Assembly: GCA_947057875.1 (NCBI GenBank)
Contig: CAMSEX010000032.1
Span: 1 to 12,170, forward strand
From: an uncultured Clostridium sp.
Lineage (GTDB): Bacteria; Bacillota; Clostridia; TANB77; CAG-508
DNA length: 12,170 bases
Direction: 5' to 3'
Shown here in pieces: positions 1-6,384 of this stretch (position 1 is the first letter of the stretch; every line of letters starts with the position of its first letter). Both the position numbers and the translations under genes were made by a program. Below the pieces are notes generated by a model, which worked only from the letters and a program-made list of their open reading frames with translations, was not told where the DNA came from and did not search any database.

Positions 1-209
1 TGCTTAATTTCACTTAATTTTTCTGGTTGATACACTTTCAATTGTTTTTCCAAAGCAAACTCTTTTACCTCACAAGCTAGCATTTTCATACCTCTGCCCT
101 TTGGTCTATCAGGCGGTGTAACCACAAATGCAATTTTATGACCTGCATCATATAACTTTTCCAAAGCCTCCTTTGCAAAATCAGGAGTTCCCATAAAAAT
201 TATTTTCAT
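1..209 (-). CDS. fmt: Methionyl-tRNA formyltransferase, N-terminal part (runs off the left edge)
   Basis: Fmt transfers a formyl group from 10-formyl-tetrahydrofolate to the methionine of initiator tRNA. Only the first 69 codons are in the window. The translation starts MKIIFMGTPDFAKEALEKL, and the segment VVTPPDRPKGRG follows at about residues 29-40; both are hallmarks of the Rossmann-like N-terminal domain of Fmt. The ATG at 209 overlaps the TGA stop of def (ATGA), so the two genes are translationally coupled. This pairing makes sense: Fmt adds the formyl group that peptide deformylase removes. The frame is open to the window edge, so the truncation is a boundary effect, not decay. No in-frame CGG codon is present in this part. 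Confidence 0.95.
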   Translation of the reverse strand, partial: MKIIFMGTPDFAKEALEKLYDAGHKIAFVVTPPDRPKGRGMKMLACEVKEFALEKQLKVYQPEKLSEIK

Positions 210-709
210 GATTTTTCTTTCCTTCTTTCTTCCTTTTGCTGTTCTGAAATTGTTTCCAAAGTTCCTTCTTCTACTTTCTGAATAAAAACTTCTCCATTCA
301 AGTGGTCAATTTCATGTGACAAAGCCTGAGCTAGCAAATCTTTTCCTTCTATACGAACCTTTTTGCCATTGATGTCTAAAGCTTCTACCACAATCGTTTT
401 AGGGCGTTTCACTTTGCCATATTGATTCGGAAAACTAAGACATCCTTCATCCACAATTTGCTCGCCTTTTTGTTTTATAATGACAGGATTAATCAAAATA
501 TATTGTGTATTTTCTTCATATAAATCAATCACTATAATTCGCTTCAAAATACCAACTTGTGGTCCAGCTAGTCCAACACCTTCATATTTGTGCATAGTCT
601 CCATCATATCTTCTGCCAAAATTCTTATTTTGTCATCAATTTCTTCAATCTCTCTTGCCTTTTTCTTTAAAATTTCATCATCACCATATCTTAAATTTCG
701 AATTGCCAT
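206..709 (-). CDS. def: Peptide deformylase, type I
   Basis: Removes the N-formyl group from nascent proteins at the ribosome exit using a metal ion (usually Fe2+). From the ATG at 709 the protein is 167 residues, normal for the family. All three motifs are visible: GVGLAGPQVG at 44-53, EGCLSFP at 88-94 (Cys90 is a metal ligand) and HEIDH at 132-136 (two His ligands and the catalytic Glu). An upstream start at 739 would add ten residues (MINTKKGRRK), but the purine-rich AAAGGAAG lies at proper distance before 709 and MAIRNLRYGDD is the typical N-terminus, so 709 is preferred. The stop overlaps the fmt start. It lies 33 bases after the priA stop and probably belongs to the priA-def-fmt unit. 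Confidence 0.95.
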   Translation of the reverse strand: MAIRNLRYGDDEILKKKAREIEEIDDKIRILAEDMMETMHKYEGVGLAGPQVGILKRIIVIDLYEENTQYILINPVIIKQKGEQIVDEGCLSFPNQYGKVKRPKTIVVEALDINGKKVRIEGKDLLAQALSHEIDHLNGEVFIQKVEEGTLETISEQQKEERRKEKS

Positions 710-742
710 TTTTCTTCTTCCTTTCTTTGTATTTATCACATT

Positions 743-2980
743 TTACATCAAATTATTAGGATTGACATCTACGATTATTGATGTGTTTTTCATTTTTGTA
801 ATTTGTGCATCTGTGATACTATATTTTATCAAATCCAATATTTTTGCATTAATCTTGCATTTTATAATCATACGCCAACGATACTTATTTTGTATTTTAT
901 CAATTGGTGCTGGCACTGGTTGATACACCAATACCTCTTCCATTGCTACTTTTTTCATCTTATTATATACTATTCCGAGCTGCCTTTTTAAGTTCAGAAA
1001 TATTTGTCCCTTGAAATCTGATTAATATTATATCGCAAAACGGTGGATATTTCAACAATTTTCTTAAAGGAATTTCCGTCTTAACAAAATCTTCATAATT
1101 TTGATTTTGGCTATGGATAATCGCATAATGCTCTGGATTATAAGTCTGAATTAGAACTCGACCTGCTTCCTCACGACCTGCGCGGCCTGCCACCTGCACC
1201 AATGTTTGAAATGTTCTCTCTGGTGCTCTAAAATCCTCCAAATTCAAAATGCCATCTGCTGCTACAACACCAACCAATGTTACATTAGGAAAATGATGCC
1301 CTTTTACCACCATTTGAGTACCAATTAAAATATCCCTGTTTTCATTTTTAAATTTATTCAAAATTTCTTCATGGGAATTTTTCTTTGTCACCGTATCATT
1401 GTCCATACGAATCGTCGTACAATTCGGAAAAAGAAGATGAACTTCTTCTTCTAATTTTTGCGTGCCTGTTCCAAAATATTTTACTTTTTCACTTCCACAT
1501 TCTGGGCAGCTATGTGGCACATTTTCCTCTAAACCACAATAATGACATTTCAATTTATTCTCAAACTTATGATAAGTCAAACTAATATTACAATTTTGAC
1601 ATTTAAAAACATAGCCACAATCGCGGCACATCAAAAAAGTCGAATACCCCCTACGGTTCAAAAACAAAATCGTTTGCTTTTTCGTCTCTAAATTCTTTTG
1701 AATTTCTTCTTGCAACTGAGAACTTAGCATAGATTTGTTGCCAAGTGCCAATTCTTGTCTTAAATCAATGACTTGAATTTGTGGCAATTTTGTCTCATTT
1801 GCCCTTTTGGTCAAGCAATACAAATTAGATTTTTCAGTTTCTTTTGCCTCATAATAAGTCTCCAAATCTGGCGTCGCACTTCCTAAAACAAGTGGGCAAT
1901 TGTTTTTCTTCGCCAAGTAACCAGCCAATTCTTTGGCATGATAACGTGGGGTTGTCTCTGATTTATACGAAGCATCATGCTCCTCATCAATGATAATAAT
2001 ACCCAAATTTTGCAGTGGCGCAAAAATCGCAGAACGCGCCCCAATGACAATTTTGACTTCCCTTTTTTGAATTTTTTGCCATTCATCATAGCGCTCTCCA
2101 ATCGAAAGTTTACTATGCAAAACCGCAATTTGTTCCCCAAAACGAGCCAAAAAGCGATCCACCATTTGTGGCGTAAGTGATATTTCTGGCACGAGCACAA
2201 TCGCTGTTTTTCCGCTTTTCTAGCACTTTGCTAATGAGTTGCAAATAAATTTCTGTTTTACCGCGAACCTGTAATACCAAAAATCAAATTTTTTGAATAC
2301 TGGTTAAATTCGATATCTTCTGCAATTGAATGAAAACAATCCTGTTGCTCATCTGTCAATTTTTTGGGCGTATCTCTTTCCACATTTTTATGCACAAATG
2401 GGTTTCGCTCAATCACTTTTTCCACAATTTCAATGATTTCGTTTTTCTCCATTGTTTTCAAAACAGCGTGGCTTACATCTGCCAAAACCTCCAAATCCGA
2501 AATATAAATCCCGTCATTTTCTAGCAAAAACTGGGCTGCTCGAATTTGTTTTTCACTTTTTATTTTTCTCGTCTCTATCAAAAAATTGACTTCATCTTCG
2601 TCTTTTTTCAAAAACACAAAATTGCCCATTTTTTCTTTGGCTCTGTTTTCCATTTTCTTTCCACCAGTACCTGGTGGCAACATCAATTTGATACAATCCG
2701 AAATATTGCAAAAATATTTTCTTGCCATTAATTTCGCCAAAACAATATTTTCTTCTGTCAAACTTTCTTTTTTATCCATCTGACTAATCTGTTTTACTGC
2801 AAATTGAGAAGTTTCCTTTAAAGCAATTACAAATCCGTCTTCTAACTTAGAAGCTCTACCAAACGGCACCAAAACACGAGTGCCAATTTTGATTTCATTT
2901 TCAAAATCGTTTGGTACAATGTAATCAAATATTCGATTAAGTGCTTTAGCGTTACTATTGATAATAATTTCCGCAAACAT
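743..2980 (-). CDS. priA: Primosomal protein N' (replication-restart helicase PriA), read through three +1 frameshifts at CGG codons
   Basis: PriA recognises stalled forks and D-loops and reloads the replicative helicase. Here the gene lies in three frames: 2980-2264, 2262-2215, 2213-978 and 976-743, each junction skipping one base (2263, 2214, 977); the last segment returns to the first segment's frame. The joined product is 744 residues, normal for the family. It has an N-terminal DNA-binding region (MFAEIIINSNAKALNRIFDY), Walker A GITGSGKT at 235-242, Walker B DEEHD at 331-335, eight zinc-ligand cysteines (C451, C454, C460, C463, C478, C481, C491, C494), helicase motif QVAGRAGR at 595-602, and the C-terminal domain with PVPAPIDKI and NKYRWRMIIK, ending DVNPNNLM. 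Nothing is missing and no other stop occurs in the used frames, which argues against a pseudogene. Each junction is an in-frame CGG. GGAAG precedes the ATG at 2980. Without recoding the product would be a 240-residue N-terminal fragment with no ATPase. Confidence 0.85.
963..980 (-). other. Putative +1 frameshift site C in priA (GCT CGG AAT, stop three codons later)
   Basis: The third frame reads GCT CGG AAT AGT ATA TAA, ending before the C-terminal domain. Skipping the C at 977 gives GGA ATA GTA TAT AAT AAG, so the protein continues AAGIVYNKMKKVAMEEV and then the PriA C-terminal domain (PVPAPIDKIQNKYRWRMIIK). The residue here lies in a poorly conserved helix, so Gly668 is less certain than at sites A and B; the frame change itself is clear because the next 76 residues are recognisably PriA. 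Confidence 0.65.
2210..2217 (-). other. Putative +1 frameshift site B in priA (AAG CGG AAA)
   Basis: Only 16 codons after site A, the second frame meets AAG CGG AAA. Skipping the C at 2214 gives GGA AAA ACA GCG, so the protein reads KVLEKGKTAIVLVPEISLTP, which closely follows the conserved PriA segment between Walker A and the LVPEISLTPQ motif. Without the shift the frame continues into unrelated sequence and later stops. Gly256 is the residue expected from the family. Confidence 0.7.
2258..2266 (-). other. Putative +1 frameshift site A in priA (TCG CGG TAA)
   Basis: In the incoming frame the codons are GGT TCG CGG TAA: an in-frame CGG followed at once by a stop. Skipping the C at 2263 gives GGT AAA ACA, completing the Walker A motif GITGSGKT with Gly240. 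This glycine is essentially invariant in P-loop ATPases, so the required reading is unambiguous. Termination directly after CGG makes the shift obligatory for any functional PriA. The shift is seen in the sequence; that the ribosome performs it is inference. Confidence 0.7.
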
Positions 2981-3003
2981 ATTTCTTCCTTTTCTTTACT
3001 TTC

Positions 3004-3054
3004 AAAAAAAGCGAGCGAAACTTTCGGCGTTGCCCAAAATTTCTCACGCTTTTA
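3004..3054 (-). terminator. Probable intrinsic terminator after the kinase gene
   Basis: On the minus strand an imperfect stem (AAAGCGTGAGAAA against TTTCGCTCGCTTT, two internal mismatches) is followed by a run of seven T. It follows the kinase stop at 3070 and ends about 24 bases before the priA ATG, so it probably closes the rsmE operon. The long loop and mismatches lower confidence. No clear promoter is visible between it and priA, so partial read-through is likely. Confidence 0.55.
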
Positions 3055-3069
3055 GTTTTTACTGCCTTT

Positions 3070-3636
3070 TTACTTGATTGATTTAAGCCAGTTTTGATAT
3101 TCTTTTATAATTTCTTTTTTCACTTCTTCTGGTGTTTTATTAGTCGTATCTATCACTAAATCATAATTGGCAAAATCTTCTTTATGTACACCATAAAGTT
3201 CAAAATATCTTTCATTTTCCATTTTAAAACGACGCATAATATCTTCTTTTTGTTCCTGAATCGTCGAAAATTTCTCAGTTGCTTTTCGCGCCTCATCATA
3301 AAAAGCTCTTTTGGCAGCTTCATCAATATCCACTACCAAATACACTTTAAATGACTCTGGAACTGCATACCAACCAAGTCTTGCATCAATAATAAAATGA
3401 TTATGTGACTTCGCATATTCTGCTGCACTCTTTTCAATTTGTCTATCAATTTCTGGGTGGTCTTTCAGATATTCGTTAAAACTCGTTATATCCAGCCCTT
3501 TCTCTTTTGCCAATTTTCTAACATATTCCCCATTTCGATAAACCGTGTAGTTTAATTCTTCACATAATAGCTTAGAAACCGCACCTTTTCCAGATGCTAA
3601 CTCTCCTGCTAATGAAATGATATTTTTCTTTTCCAT
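3070..3636 (-). CDS. Cytidylate kinase-like protein (archaeal-type CMP kinase / AAA-type NMP kinase)
   Basis: From the ATG at 3636 the protein is 188 residues. The P-loop is GELASGKG (11-18), with Gly after the lysine as in adenylate and guanylate kinases. It is followed by the pattern NGEYVRKLAKEKGLDITSF, then HPEIDRQIEKS and FIIDARLGWY, which resembles the archaeal-type CMP kinase and cytidylate-kinase-like families. This suggests ATP-dependent phosphorylation of a nucleoside monophosphate, probably CMP/dCMP; the substrate is inferred. A GTG at 3648 would add four residues (MRKN), but the ATG has the more usual N-terminus close to the P-loop. It lies about 20 bases after rpoZ, near where gmk is expected in Firmicutes, but it is not a canonical Gmk. 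It is the last gene before the terminator. Confidence 0.75.
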   Translation of the reverse strand: MEKKNIISLAGELASGKGAVSKLLCEELNYTVYRNGEYVRKLAKEKGLDITSFNEYLKDHPEIDRQIEKSAAEYAKSHNHFIIDARLGWYAVPESFKVYLVVDIDEAAKRAFYDEARKATEKFSTIQEQKEDIMRRFKMENERYFELYGVHKEDFANYDLVIDTTNKTPEEVKKEIIKEYQNWLKSIK

Positions 3637-3654
3637 ATTTTTTCTCACTTTTAT

Positions 3655-3876
3655 TTATTCTTCATTTTTTTCCTTATTTTCTTCTTCATTAATGCGATAA
3701 ACTTTGTCTTCGTAAATCTCGTCAACGGCAAGTGACACTGGAGACTTATCCTCCATTGTTGTCATTGGCATTTCTCCTTCTGCAATTTGTCTTGCCCTTT
3801 TGGCAGTCATAATCACAAGCGAATAACGATTATCCACCTTTTTCAATAAATCTGTAACTGCTGGTTTTACTAGCAT
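3655..3876 (-). CDS. rpoZ: RNA polymerase omega subunit
   Basis: A 73-residue protein, a usual size for Firmicutes omega. MLVKPAVTDLLKKVDNRYSL at the N-terminus and the signature TAKRARQIAEG at about 24-34 identify it; the middle (PVSLAVDEIYEDKVYRI) also fits, and the tail is acidic (EEENKEKNEE). Omega binds the beta' subunit and aids RNA polymerase assembly. The start is supported by a purine-rich AAGGGGGA about eight bases upstream, which lies inside the end of remA. The remA stop and the rpoZ start are separated by a single base, so translation is probably coupled. Confidence 0.92.
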   Translation of the reverse strand: MLVKPAVTDLLKKVDNRYSLVIMTAKRARQIAEGEMPMTTMEDKSPVSLAVDEIYEDKVYRINEEENKEKNEE

Positions 3877-3877
3877 T

Positions 3878-4147
3878 TTAACATTCCCCCTTTTCTTTTT
3901 CTAACTCATTTTGATTATTGTTTAATCTACCTGCAATCGTTTCAGGTTGCACAGCAGATAAAATCACATGTCCTGAATCCATAATAATAACAGCTCTTGT
4001 ACGCCTTCCAAACGTAGCATCAATTGCTTTTTTTTCGTCTTTCGCCTCTTGCACAATTCTTTTCAGTGGCGCCGACTCAGGACTGACAATCGATATCATT
4101 CTGTCACTTGACACCATATTTCCAAATCCAATATTAATCAGTTGCAT
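3878..4147 (-). CDS. remA: Extracellular matrix regulator RemA (DUF370)
   Basis: An 89-residue protein with the RemA core: INIGFGNMVSSDRMISIVSP at residues 4-23, then APLKRIVQEAKDEKKAIDATFGRRTRAVIIMDSGHVILSAVQPETIAGR. In Bacillus subtilis RemA is a DNA-binding protein that activates biofilm matrix and osmoprotection operons; in other Firmicutes its targets are mostly unknown. Its place directly after yicC and before rpoZ is the conserved Firmicutes order (yloC-ylzA), except that gmk is missing here. The C-terminal extension after residue 77 (NQNELEKEKGEC) is variable in the family. The identity is sure; the regulatory targets in this organism are not visible. Confidence 0.92.
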   Translation of the reverse strand: MQLINIGFGNMVSSDRMISIVSPESAPLKRIVQEAKDEKKAIDATFGRRTRAVIIMDSGHVILSAVQPETIAGRLNNNQNELEKEKGEC

Positions 4148-4165
4148 AATTTAAAACCCTTTCTC

Positions 4166-5041
4166 TTATTCTATATTTTGAACTTGTTCTCTTATGTTCT
4201 CAATTTCATTTTTCAAATCAATCACACAATTTGTGATTTCCAAGCAATTTGCTTTTGAACCAATGGTGTTGACCTCTCGGTTCATTTCTTGGATTAAAAA
4301 ATCAAACTTTTTCCCAATTGGCGATGTCCCTTCTGTAAACTGATAAAATTGTCTAATGTGACTCTTCAACCTTGTGAGTTCCTCTTCAATCGAACATTTA
4401 TCTGAAAAAATCACAATTTCTGCTGCCAGACGATTTTCATCTACCACTTTTTCCTCTAGCAATTCTTTTATTCTTGTTTCCAATTTTTGCTTATATTCTT
4501 GTACCAAATTTCCTGAATAATGCTCAATTTGCTGCACTTTTTGCTCCACAACTTGAATTCTCTTTTGCATATCTTGGCTTAATTCGTCTCCCTCTTGCTG
4601 TCTCATTTCCACAAAATTCTTGAGCGCTTCCTCTACTGCTATCATCAATTCTGTTCCAAATAATTCTTCATTTTCATCCTCTTCTAGATTCAAAATCTCT
4701 GGCAATTTCGCAATATCCATTAAATTCATTTCATCTTTCAAACCTGTTTCTTTTGCCAATTCTTGCAGACCTTTGACATATTCTTTGGCAAGCTCTAGAT
4801 TAAAATGAATGTGATTTCCAATACTACTATTATTTTCAAATGTAATAAAAACATCCATTTTGCCTCGTGAAATATGTTCTGCTATTTTCTTTCGGATTTT
4901 ATCTTCAAAACAACTTAGAAATTTCGGCATTCGGATCGAAATATCACTATATTTATGATTAACAGATTTTATCTCACACGTATAATTTCTACCATCTTTT
5001 TCGTATTTTCCACGTCCAAAGCCTGTCATACTTTTTATCAT
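4166..5041 (-). CDS. yicC: YicC/YloC family endoribonuclease
   Basis: A 291-residue protein, the usual family length. It starts MIKSMTGFGRGKYE, the standard YicC N-terminal signature, with CEIKSVNHKYSDISIRMPK following. The C-terminal DUF1732 part carries EELTRLKSHIRQF and the typical GKKFDFLIQEMNREVNTIGSKA. Members are ring-forming endoribonucleases involved in RNA turnover (YicC in E. coli, YloC in B. subtilis). The central part, about residues 140-200, is predicted helical and charged. The start lies two bases after the stop of the membrane-protein gene, with GAGG in proper place upstream. It is followed by remA with a gap of 18 bases. Confidence 0.93.
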   Translation of the reverse strand: MIKSMTGFGRGKYEKDGRNYTCEIKSVNHKYSDISIRMPKFLSCFEDKIRKKIAEHISRGKMDVFITFENNSSIGNHIHFNLELAKEYVKGLQELAKETGLKDEMNLMDIAKLPEILNLEEDENEELFGTELMIAVEEALKNFVEMRQQEGDELSQDMQKRIQVVEQKVQQIEHYSGNLVQEYKQKLETRIKELLEEKVVDENRLAAEIVIFSDKCSIEEELTRLKSHIRQFYQFTEGTSPIGKKFDFLIQEMNREVNTIGSKANCLEITNCVIDLKNEIENIREQVQNIE

Positions 5042-5043
5042 TT

Positions 5044-5541
5044 TTATTCCTCTTCTCGTACAATTTCTTTTACATCACTCAAACTTTTTTGATAATTTTC
5101 TTCTGTCTTTACATAATCAATCATGGATTTTACAAGATAATACACGGCACACAAAAACGGTGTTAGAGCAAAAATTTGTGCCATTCCTTGATTTAAATTT
5201 TTGAAAATTTGTGGCATATAAAGCATAATCACACTAAATATTAGCAGTTCTATTCCCACAATGCCTAAAGCGCCATTTTCCTTTTGATACGCTATCTCAA
5301 ATACAAGTACCGTTACCAAAATAAATGCTACTGCAAATACCTTTAATACCATACCAGAAATAGTTTCTGGTGCCCCAATATACACACCATCTGCAATGCA
5401 AAAATACAACATAATCATAATAGCAAGCCACATATTCCAAAGTATTTTTTTATCCAATTCATCTTTAACCTCTTGTGTCATTTTCCTTTTCTGCGTAATT
5501 TCTTCTACCATTTTGGTTGCCTTCTGTACCGTTTTTTTCAA
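5044..5541 (-). CDS. Uncharacterised four-helix membrane protein
   Basis: A 165-residue protein I do not recognise. It has a charged N-terminal tail (1-32, Lys/Glu rich), four hydrophobic segments at about 33-53, 61-83, 91-110 and 121-140, and a charged C-terminal tail (141-165). No catalytic or binding motif is visible. The start is probably TTG at 5541, which overlaps the rsmE stop (TTGA); the strong GGAGG about seven bases upstream decides this start. It sits between rsmE and yicC in a tightly packed operon, so it is expressed with translation and RNA genes, but this does not indicate a function. Both tails are probably cytoplasmic, given their charge and the even number of helices. Confidence 0.8.
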   Translation of the reverse strand: MKKTVQKATKMVEEITQKRKMTQEVKDELDKKILWNMWLAIMIMLYFCIADGVYIGAPETISGMVLKVFAVAFILVTVLVFEIAYQKENGALGIVGIELLIFSVIMLYMPQIFKNLNQGMAQIFALTPFLCAVYYLVKSMIDYVKTEENYQKSLSDVKEIVREEE

Positions 5542-6290
5542 AATTCATCCTCCAATTCATACATCACAATCGAAGCCACTGCCAAAGCCACAGTTTCTGT
5601 TCTCAAAATTCGCTTGCCAAGAGTCACAACTTTCGCCCCAGCATTTTTTAGCAACAAGACTTCTTCTTTTTCTATTCCGCCTTCTGGTCCAATCACAATT
5701 GCAATTTTGAAATTTTCTCTCATTCCCTTTATTTTCAATAATTCATTTTTCAGCGTATTTTCATTTTCTTTTTCATAGGCTAGCAATATTATATCATACT
5801 CTTGTACCAAATGACAAATCTTTTTTATATCTACGACTTCTTTTATTTCTGGCACCAAATCACGCCCACTTTGTTTGGCAGCCACTTCTGCAATTTTTTG
5901 CCAGCGCTGAAGTTTTTTTACCTCATCTTTGCCAGAAAGTTTTACAATACTCCTCTTAAAAACCACAGGAATAATCTTTGAGACGCCAAGTTCAGTTCCT
6001 TTTTGGATAATTAGTTCCATTTTATCTGCTTTAGGAAGTCCTTGAAAAATATGTAGTTCGACATTTCCTTCTGAAATTGCTTTCACTTTTTCTACGATTT
6101 TGGTTTGCACAAATTCCTTATCTATTTCTACAATTTCACAAATAAAATTTTCTGTCGTTTCTTGATTGCAAACTTGAATTTTATCCCCTACTTTTAGTCT
6201 CAATACATTTTTAATATGATTGACATCTGTTCCAACAATTTTGACTTTTTCTTCTTCTCTATTTTCATTTTTTATAAAAAATTTACTCAT
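5538..6290 (-). CDS. rsmE: 16S rRNA m3U1498 methyltransferase
   Basis: A SPOUT-class enzyme that methylates N3 of U1498 in 16S rRNA (E. coli numbering) using S-adenosylmethionine. The 250 residues match the family length. An N-terminal PUA-like RNA-binding part (about 1-70: FFIKNENREEEKVKI, DVNHIKNVLRLKVGD) precedes the SPOUT domain. Signatures are IIQKGTELGVSKIIPV at 94-109, AAKQSGR at 137-143, IGPEGGIEKEE at 200-210 and LGKRILRTETVA at 224-235, which builds the knotted SAM site. It is the first gene of the second operon, with its own promoter upstream. A weak GGGA precedes the ATG. Its stop overlaps the start of the membrane-protein gene. In many Firmicutes prmA lies beside it; it is not present here. 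Confidence 0.95.
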   Translation of the reverse strand: MSKFFIKNENREEEKVKIVGTDVNHIKNVLRLKVGDKIQVCNQETTENFICEIVEIDKEFVQTKIVEKVKAISEGNVELHIFQGLPKADKMELIIQKGTELGVSKIIPVVFKRSIVKLSGKDEVKKLQRWQKIAEVAAKQSGRDLVPEIKEVVDIKKICHLVQEYDIILLAYEKENENTLKNELLKIKGMRENFKIAIVIGPEGGIEKEEVLLLKNAGAKVVTLGKRILRTETVALAVASIVMYELEDEF

Positions 6291-6309
6291 TTTATTTTCC
6301 CATTGTTAA

Positions 6310-6334
6310 TAAGAATACTGCAATTGTATTCTTA
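6310..6334. repeat. Perfect 9-bp inverted repeat at the start site of the rsmE operon
   Basis: TAAGAATAC and GTATTCTTA are separated by a 7-base loop. The repeat begins about six bases downstream of the -10 box, so it covers the expected transcription start and first bases of the message. Two roles fit: an operator for a dimeric repressor, or a 5'-UTR hairpin. It has no T run, so it is not a terminator. The role is inference. Confidence 0.6.
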
Positions 6335-6339
6335 AAATA

Positions 6340-6345
6340 ATTATA
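6340..6345 (-). promoter_or_regulatory. Extended -10 promoter of the rsmE operon
   Basis: The minus strand reads TGGTATAAT, a perfect -10 box with the extended TGn element. No good -35 box is found 17 bases upstream (TTTCTT at most), as is common for extended -10 promoters. It lies in the 94-base gap between the phosphoesterase and rsmE and probably starts a transcript running to the terminator near 3004. Confidence 0.7.
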
Positions 6346-6384
6346 CCATATTTTGGCAAAAAAAGAAAGACATTTTGAAAAAAT

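Noticed and set aside
480..923. Plus-strand reading frames such as 480-923, 5396-5710, 9727-10089 and others
   Set aside because: They lie antisense to clearly identified genes, give low-complexity hydrophobic or cysteine-rich translations typical of AT-rich shadows, and have no recognisable family.
743..958. A separate 71-residue gene between priA and def
   Set aside because: The sequence (PVPAPIDKI, NKYRWRMIIK, DVNPNNLM) is the PriA C-terminal domain and is reached by the third +1 shift; it is not an independent gene.
1883..2200. Minus-strand frame at 1883-2200 as an alternative product
   Set aside because: It overlaps the PriA helicase domain in another frame and has no family resemblance; the PriA frame is strongly supported by motifs.
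2258..2266. CGG reassigned to another amino acid in the zero frame
   Set aside because: Zero-frame reading at site A meets TAA at the next codon and at site C a stop three codons later, and the downstream PriA sequence lies in another frame. A sense reassignment alone cannot join the parts.
2258..2266. prfB-like programmed frameshift (CTT TGA with upstream Shine-Dalgarno)
   Set aside because: No CTT-TGA heptamer and no Shine-Dalgarno at the required distance is present at any of the three sites; the common element is CGG.
743..2980. priA as a decayed pseudogene or as simple sequencing errors
   Set aside because: All motifs and the full length are kept, and all three indels are +1 and fall on the only in-frame CGG codons of the window. 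Random decay or error would also hit other codons, other genes and other indel types. Errors cannot be excluded without reads, but are not the simplest explanation.
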